DNA of 64,000 bases from Rubrobacter tropicus (GTDB lineage: Bacteria; Actinomycetota; Rubrobacteria; Rubrobacterales; Rubrobacteraceae), in contig NZ_CP045120.1 in NCBI RefSeq assembly GCF_011492945.1, positions 141,329 to 205,328 of the forward strand, read 5' to 3'. The position numbers were made by a program, and so were the translations under genes. The notes beneath the pieces were generated by a model. It made no database searches. It was not told where the DNA came from and saw nothing but the letters and a program-made list of their open reading frames with translations. Positions 59,250-64,000 of the stretch are shown here, piece after piece. The stretch's first letter is position 1; each line of letters begins with the position of its first letter.

Positions 59250-61100
59250 CCTTCGAGGATCTCGAGGGACCTCCGCCGGTCTCCTCTCCGGCGCCGACGG
59301 AAGAGCCTGGAGCCACCGAGTCGTTCTCGACGACGGCCTCGCCCACGTCCAGCGCGTCCCCTCGCCCGACCCCTCCGGCGGGGCGGCTACGAGGAGCCGC
59401 TGCCGCCCTCCGCAAGGCCGGGCCCCACGGGCGACGTCATACCGACGCCGGAGCTCGTCCCGGAGAGCGAGTCCGAGGAGCCGCCCGCCGCGGAGGAGGA
59501 CCTAGCCCCCGGAGAGTCTCCGCCCGAGACGGAGCAAACCGCGGAGGAAGGGCCGCAAGACACCTCCGGGGAGGTCCCCCCGCAGACCTCGACGGAGGTC
59601 CCGGAGGAGCCGCCCGCCCCGCCGATGCCCGATGAGGACGAAGGCGCCACGGACGACCAGTACGCCAGCGAAGACGGTACGCCGCCCGGTCAGCCCGACG
59701 CGGAGACCGGCGAGCCGCCGGTCACGACCCCCCCGGTGGGTCATGGAGAGGACGACGGCCCGGCGGTGAACCCGCCACCGGAGCAGCAAGACGAGCAGCC
59801 GGGCGACGAGCAATCGGGCCCGGACGCGCCGCCCCCGGCCGAGGAAGACGGCGGCCCCACGGCCGACCAGTACGACGCCGACCTCGGAGACGAGATCCCG
59901 CCGGTCGGCGGGACGTCGCCGACCCAGGATCAGCCCCCCGAGCCGTCCGAGGACGAACCGCCGCTCCCGGAGGAGGCGGATCAGCCCTCCACGGACGACG
60001 ACGACGGGCAGCGTCCCGAAGACCCCGGGCAGGCGGACAGCCCCGGGCAAGGAGGGACGCAAGAGCCGCCGATGCCCGACGACGTCGAGGAGGAACTCAA
60101 GGGCCGGCTCGACGAGATCCTGGCCCAGGTCCGCGGGAGCGGCGTTATCGAGGAGGGGGACGTCTCCGGCGGAGGCGCCACCGCCCGGGAGAAGGACCTC
60201 CTCCGCTCCCTCAACGAGGCGAACACGGCCGTCGAGATGGCCCGCCAGCTCGCCGCCGGCGCCCCCGAGGCCCGCGAGGAGAGGGAGCGGGCGAGAGAGC
60301 GGGCGCGCGACGCCGTCGAGGAGGCCGGCCGCAAAACAGAGGAGGCCGCCCAGAACGACGCGCCTACCGAAAACACCGGCGGGACCGGCGGCGAGGACGT
60401 TCCCCCCGGGGACACGCCCGAGCAAACCCCACCCGAGCAGACCGAGCCGCAGACGCCGCCGCGCGGGGAAGGACCCACGGGCGAGCCTCCCGCCAACGTG
60501 CCTCCCGGCGAAAGCCCGCCGACCAGCGAGCCGCCGGCAGGGGATCCGACACCACCGCCCACCACGGAGGGAGGGACGCTCCCGAGGGACTCGGAAGTGC
60601 CGGAGCAAGGCCCGGAGGAATCGGAGCCCCCCGCTCCGCCGGATGAGCCGACCTCGGACGACCCACCGGCCGATCCCCAGAGCCCCGACCCCGCCACCAC
60701 GCCTCCGACGCGCACCACCCGCGAGGAACACGACCAGGGCGGCGCACCCCGGCCGGAAACCGGCGGTGCGGATCGGGGCGAAGGTGGGTCGGCAAGCGGC
60801 TCCCGCGAGCCCACGCCATCGCAACGCGACGAGAACGCCGATCAGAGCTCGTCGGGGAGTTCCCGGCCCGACGCGGAGCGCAAGGAGGACGAGAAAGGGT
60901 CCTCCGGCGGCTCGCGCGAAAACAACGGCCATCGGCCGTCGGCTTCCTCCGCCGAGCCGCCAATAACGGACCCCGGCGTCGAACTGAGACCCCCCGACCC
61001 CCGCACGCCCGACCTCCCCCCGGTCTCGCCTTCGGTCGGGGAGGGCCGCCCGGATCGCGACGACGACAAGGCCAACCACAACGAGAACGGAGGAGAATAG
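59250..61100 (+). pseudogene. Continuation of acidic Pro/Glu-rich surface protein, apparent frameshifts
   Basis: No proper start codon. The frame in phase with the upstream gene is open to 61,100 and from ~59,395 encodes long Pro/Glu/Asp-rich sequence (EEPLPPSARPGPTGDV..., PPEQQDEQPGDEQSGP...). Between ~59,230 and 59,395 that frame is abnormally Arg-rich while the other frame reads LAPVTFEDLEGPP, like the neighbour. Two compensating one-base indels at G runs would restore one protein of ~785 aa with a helical segment (~residues 460-540). Probably a cell-surface or stalk protein of the conjugation system. Confidence 0.55.
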
Positions 61101-62614
61101 TGGGCAACACAAACCGCACACCACAGGGGCGACGCGGCGCGTCCGCCACGTCGTCGCGGACGTCGGCGGAGCTGGCGCTGTTCATGGCGGCTCTTCTCGC
61201 CTGCGCGGCCCTGCTGATCGTCCATCCCGCCCAGGCGTTCGCCGAGGGGGCATCGGACCGCCAGCAGGAGGAGCAGGACGGCGGGCGCCCCGGCGGAGGC
61301 GGGAACTCCGGCGGCGCAGGGTCCGGCAACGCCCTCGGCGTGATCGTGGACATCCCGGAAGGCTGGCCGCTCAACGACAAAGGCGGCGGCCACGACATAG
61401 TCCGCTTCGAGAAGTGTTTCCCCTTCTGCCACGTAAAGCGCCCCGACGGGGACTCCCAGCAGGAATCGACCGTCAGGGAGGGCGGGACCAACGAGCAGAC
61501 CACCATCATAGAGCAGACGCAGATCCAGGGGGAGACCCAGACCGACGAGGACGGCGGGACCGACGACGGCAACGAGGGCGGCGGGACCGACCAGTACGAA
61601 ACAGACCAGGGCAACGGCGGCGGCAACAGCGGCGAGGAAGAGCCGCAGGAGCCCACGGTCTCCGAGGAGACGACCGTCCTCGAGGACACGACCACCTCCG
61701 AGGGCACCACAAACCTACCTCCCGGGGGAACGGCCAAGTGCCCGACCGGTCCCAGCGGCCCGATATCCGACGTGACGCTCTCGCAGGTCCTGGACGCCGA
61801 CACGCTCCAGGTGAAGGGCTCCGACGGCAACGCGTACACCATCCGGCTCATCGGGGCCGAGGCGCCCGACCTGGCCGGCGCGGGGGCGGAAGGCGGCGAG
61901 GACGAGCCCGGCGCCGAGGAGGCCGCCGCGTTCGCCAGGGAGGCCCTCGGCGGGGCGGGGCGGAAGCTCCAGCTGGAGTACGACGAGCAGAAGACCGACG
62001 AGAACGGCCAGACCTTCGCCTACGTGTGGACGGAGAACGCCGGACAGAGCCCCAAGCCCAAGACCGCGCAGGAGCTGGTGGACACCCCCGGGGTCGACGG
62101 CCCCGTCCTCTACAACCGGACACTCGTCGAGGCGGGCTACGCCCGCGCCGCCACGGCGGAGCCGAACACCGACTACGCCGGGTGCCTGAAGCAGGCCGAG
62201 AACGCCGCCCGCGCGGACGGCGCCGGCCTGTGGGAGGAGCAGGCCTCTTCTCCGGGACCGTCCGGACCGGACGACCCGGGTGCCGCCGCGGCGCCCGCCG
62301 CGTCGAGGCGCGGGACCGCGGGCGCGATCTCCGTGGAGCTTGTCTCCCGCAAGACGCCGCTCTCAAAGTCCCGCGCTGAGGCCGGGGCCAAGGCCGGAGA
62401 CTCTGCCATACCGCCCATAACACGGCGCGTCGATCCCCCCGATTCGGCGGCGGCCCGCGACGCCCGCCCGGCGCTCGCCCTCGCCCTCGGCCTCGTCGCG
62501 GCCTCCCTGGCCGCGGCGATCGTCTTCACCCGCGGGGTCGGTCGCACCGGCGCCCGGCCGGAATCGGTTCCACGGAGGTCCGCAACTAGATGCACCCCGC
62601 CGGCGTGGCGATAG
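61100..62614 (+). CDS. Membrane-anchored protein with degenerate SNase-like domain
   Basis: 504 aa, GTG overlapping the previous stop by 1 nt. N-terminal membrane helix (~27-48), then a long Gly/Glu/Thr-rich spacer. An SNase-like domain at ~230-380 has DADTLQV and RLIGAEAPD, where RLIGVDAPE is usual. The second catalytic Arg (in YGRxLAYV) is replaced in GQTFAYVW. A C-terminal hydrophobic helix (~455-478) may anchor it. The nuclease is likely inactive or altered; it may have become a structural part of the T4SS. Confidence 0.75.
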   Translation: MGNTNRTPQGRRGASATSSRTSAELALFMAALLACAALLIVHPAQAFAEGASDRQQEEQDGGRPGGGGNSGGAGSGNALGVIVDIPEGWPLNDKGGGHDIVRFEKCFPFCHVKRPDGDSQQESTVREGGTNEQTTIIEQTQIQGETQTDEDGGTDDGNEGGGTDQYETDQGNGGGNSGEEEPQEPTVSEETTVLEDTTTSEGTTNLPPGGTAKCPTGPSGPISDVTLSQVLDADTLQVKGSDGNAYTIRLIGAEAPDLAGAGAEGGEDEPGAEEAAAFAREALGGAGRKLQLEYDEQKTDENGQTFAYVWTENAGQSPKPKTAQELVDTPGVDGPVLYNRTLVEAGYARAATAEPNTDYAGCLKQAENAARADGAGLWEEQASSPGPSGPDDPGAAAAPAASRRGTAGAISVELVSRKTPLSKSRAEAGAKAGDSAIPPITRRVDPPDSAAARDARPALALALGLVAASLAAAIVFTRGVGRTGARPESVPRRSATRCTPPAWR

Positions 62615-64000
62615 CGGTACTGCGCAACCGCAAGGCGCGTACCCTCCTGCTCGCCATTCTGGCGGGTCTCACCATCGCCATCGCCATCGTCGTCGTGGCG
62701 GTGGTCGCCTCGCTGCAGGCGGTCCTAGCGGCGCAGTGTCCCGTCACGGACACCGAGACCTCGGGTCCCGGGACCTCCACTTACGAGAGCCAGGAGCCTT
62801 CTAAAGAAGCGTTGGCCGACATCCCGGCCAACTACCTGGAGGTCTACCGCGCCGCCGCGGAGGAGTACGGCCTGGACTGGGCCTTCCTCGCGGCCGTCGG
62901 CAAGCAGGAGACGGACCACGGCGAAGGCGGCAAGGAGTACACCTGCATCAACTCCTCCGTCGGCGCGCAGGGGCCCATGCAGTTTATGCCCGAGACGTGG
63001 GCAAGCGAAGGGCTGGATGGCAACGGGGACGGGAAAGCGGATCCCTGCCAGTACGAGGACGCCATCTTCTCGGCCGCCAGCTACTTCACGAACCTGGGGG
63101 CGCCCGAGGACTACCACGGGGCCCTCTGCAGCTACTACGGCGCGTGCGCCGACGCCAATGCCGACTACGCCAACGAGGTCCTCGCGCAGGCCGAGGAGTA
63201 CCGGGCGGCCGAGGAGAACGGCTCCGGCGCGAAGCCGGCGGCCGAAGAACAGCGCCCCGCCCCTTCGGACCGGTCGTCCGCGGCCTCGCCGAGAGGCCCT
63301 CCGGAGGCACCCTCGGGCGAGTCGGCCGCGGCGTCGCCCGCCGCGTCGCCTGAGGCCTCCGCGGCGGCTGCGAGCCCGGCCGCCGCCGGGGAGGGCGGCG
63401 GAAGCGGCGTCCCCCCGAACGGCTGGGACAACGTGGACGAGGACCGCGAGATCGACTACGTCCTCGAGACCTCCTACGCCTCCTACTTCGAGGACGCCGC
63501 GGCGGAGTGGAACGAGCTCGGCGGCGTGGAGACTCACCCGTCGGAGTCCGCGAGCGACACCGACCTCGTCGTCACCGACGGCTACGTCGGCGGCGCGATG
63601 GCGAAGACCTTCTCCCACGGCGAGATCACCTTCGACCCGTCCCACATGGACGGCGCCACGGAGAACGCCAAGCTGGCCGCCGCCGGCCACGAGCTCGGCC
63701 ACGCCCTGGGCTTCCCCCACAACGAGGCCGAGTCGGTCCTGAACTCACCCATAGTCGTCAACGGCGAGGACAACGTCACCGCCCCGACCGCCTACGACGA
63801 GCAGGAGTACAGCAAGGTGTGGGGGAGCGGGGGCGGCGACTCCTCCCCTGGCGACGGCGAAGTCCAGACGGGGGCGGTCTTCCCCTGCCGGAGCAGTTCA
63901 TGGACTCCTACTCCGACGACTGGGGCGCGGCGCGTCCGGGCGGTCGCAGCCACGAGGGGACCGACCTCATTGTCGACGAGGGCACCCCCATCTACTCCGT
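62590..64000 (+). CDS. Cell-wall hydrolase: lytic transglycosylase, metzincin and M23 domains (cut by window edge)
   Basis: ATG 62590 with GGAGGT upstream, overlapping the previous gene by 25 nt. Membrane helix at ~18-48. An SLT-like domain has LAAVGKQETDHG (catalytic E107), GAQGPMQFMPETW and CSYYG. After a Pro/Ala linker (~200-270) comes a metzincin zinc motif, HELGHALGFPH (H367, E368, H371, H377). Then an M23-like start, SHEGTDLIVDEGTPIYS, in a different frame after a missing C near 63,883. VirB1/TcpG-like proteins cut peptidoglycan for the T4SS; the metzincin insertion is unusual. The rest lies outside the window. Confidence 0.8.
   Translation, partial: MHPAGVAIAVLRNRKARTLLLAILAGLTIAIAIVVVAVVASLQAVLAAQCPVTDTETSGPGTSTYESQEPSKEALADIPANYLEVYRAAAEEYGLDWAFLAAVGKQETDHGEGGKEYTCINSSVGAQGPMQFMPETWASEGLDGNGDGKADPCQYEDAIFSAASYFTNLGAPEDYHGALCSYYGACADANADYANEVLAQAEEYRAAEENGSGAKPAAEEQRPAPSDRSSAASPRGPPEAPSGESAAASPAASPEASAAAASPAAAGEGGGSGVPPNGWDNVDEDREIDYVLETSYASYFEDAAAEWNELGGVETHPSESASDTDLVVTDGYVGGAMAKTFSHGEITFDPSHMDGATENAKLAAAGHELGHALGFPHNEAESVLNSPIVVNGEDNVTAPTAYDEQEYSKVWGSGGGDSSPGDGEVQTGAVFPCRSSSWTPTPTTGARRVRAVAATRGPTSLSTRAPPSTP

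Noticed and set aside
57373..59415. 680-codon reverse-strand open frame
   Set aside because: Shadow of the conjugation genes; Arg/Pro/Gly-rich with no motif.
59502..61124. 540-codon and similar reverse-strand frames opposite the Pro/Glu-rich gene
   Set aside because: Mirror of a repetitive acidic sequence; hydrophobic-looking stretches are an artefact of complementing Pro/Glu codons.
1..64000. tRNA, rRNA, insertion sequences and transposases
   Set aside because: None recognised by eye on either strand; a covariance or transposase profile search would be needed to exclude small or degraded copies.

Overview
The window is very GC-rich, actinobacterial-looking DNA. GTG and TTG starts are common, Shine-Dalgarno sequences are strong (AAAGGAG/GGAGG), and many genes overlap by 4 nt (GTGA, TTGA, ATGA). 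It looks like part of a large conjugative plasmid or plasmid-like integrated element. A RepA-type initiator with an iteron array, a ParA/ribbon-helix-helix partition pair, a plasmid-borne sliding clamp, a primase-like protein, a class II ribonucleotide reductase and a type IV secretion block all lie within 64 kb. Gene content and style suggest a Rubrobacter-like actinobacterium. That is an inference; no rRNA or other taxonomic marker is present.

Layout. (1) 1-609 is the N-terminal part of a Ser/Thr kinase on the minus strand, cut by the window edge. (2) 1,042-36,600 is a long plus-strand array: radC, many small uncharacterised proteins (about ten with CxxC zinc-ribbon patterns), a TOPRIM protein, two PP-loop ATPases, dnaN, a Gam-like coiled-coil protein, a MoxR/VWA pair, a 1,269-aa adenine methyltransferase-SNF2 helicase fusion, a RepB-type primase-like protein, a protealysin-type protease with its emfourin partner, a TubC-docking-like protein, a secreted nuclease and nrdJ. 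GC hairpins follow many stop codons and seem to mark transcription units. Two minus-strand genes sit inside this array like cargo: a Schlafen AlbA_2-type protein (4,117-5,442) and a HEPN-motif protein (17,977-18,861). (3) 36,625-42,560 is the maintenance region, mostly minus strand: RHH partner, parA, AT-rich inverted repeats, a decayed sigma factor with two in-frame amber codons, three coupled unknown genes, a RepA whose C-terminus is a DnaA domain-I-like module, and about 11 iterons. (4) 42,818-49,591 is accessory: an SDR, a GT1 glycosyltransferase, an XRE/ImmA-IrrE/MAB_1171c-type cluster, an XRE paralogue and a GAF-LuxR regulator. (5) 49,883-64,000 is conjugation: coupling protein, pilin-like protein, a VirB4 ATPase with an extra degenerate ParA-like C-terminus, bitopic and secreted proteins, a degenerate nuclease-like surface protein, and a cell-wall enzyme combining lytic transglycosylase, metzincin and M23 domains that runs off the right edge.

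How the parts may work together. RepA, the iterons, the plasmid clamp, the primase-like protein and NrdJ would give the element partly autonomous replication and dNTP supply. Several proteins carry QxxLF-like sequences that could bind the clamp. The methyltransferase-helicase, MoxR/VWA, HEPN and Schlafen-like genes are candidate defence or anti-restriction functions. The T4SS block would move the element. Several genes show apparent frame disruptions (11.4, 17.2, 36.5, 59.2, 63.9 kb and the sigma remnant). Some sit at G or C runs and may be assembly errors; the 23-bp tandem duplication at 11.4 kb looks like a genuine mutation.
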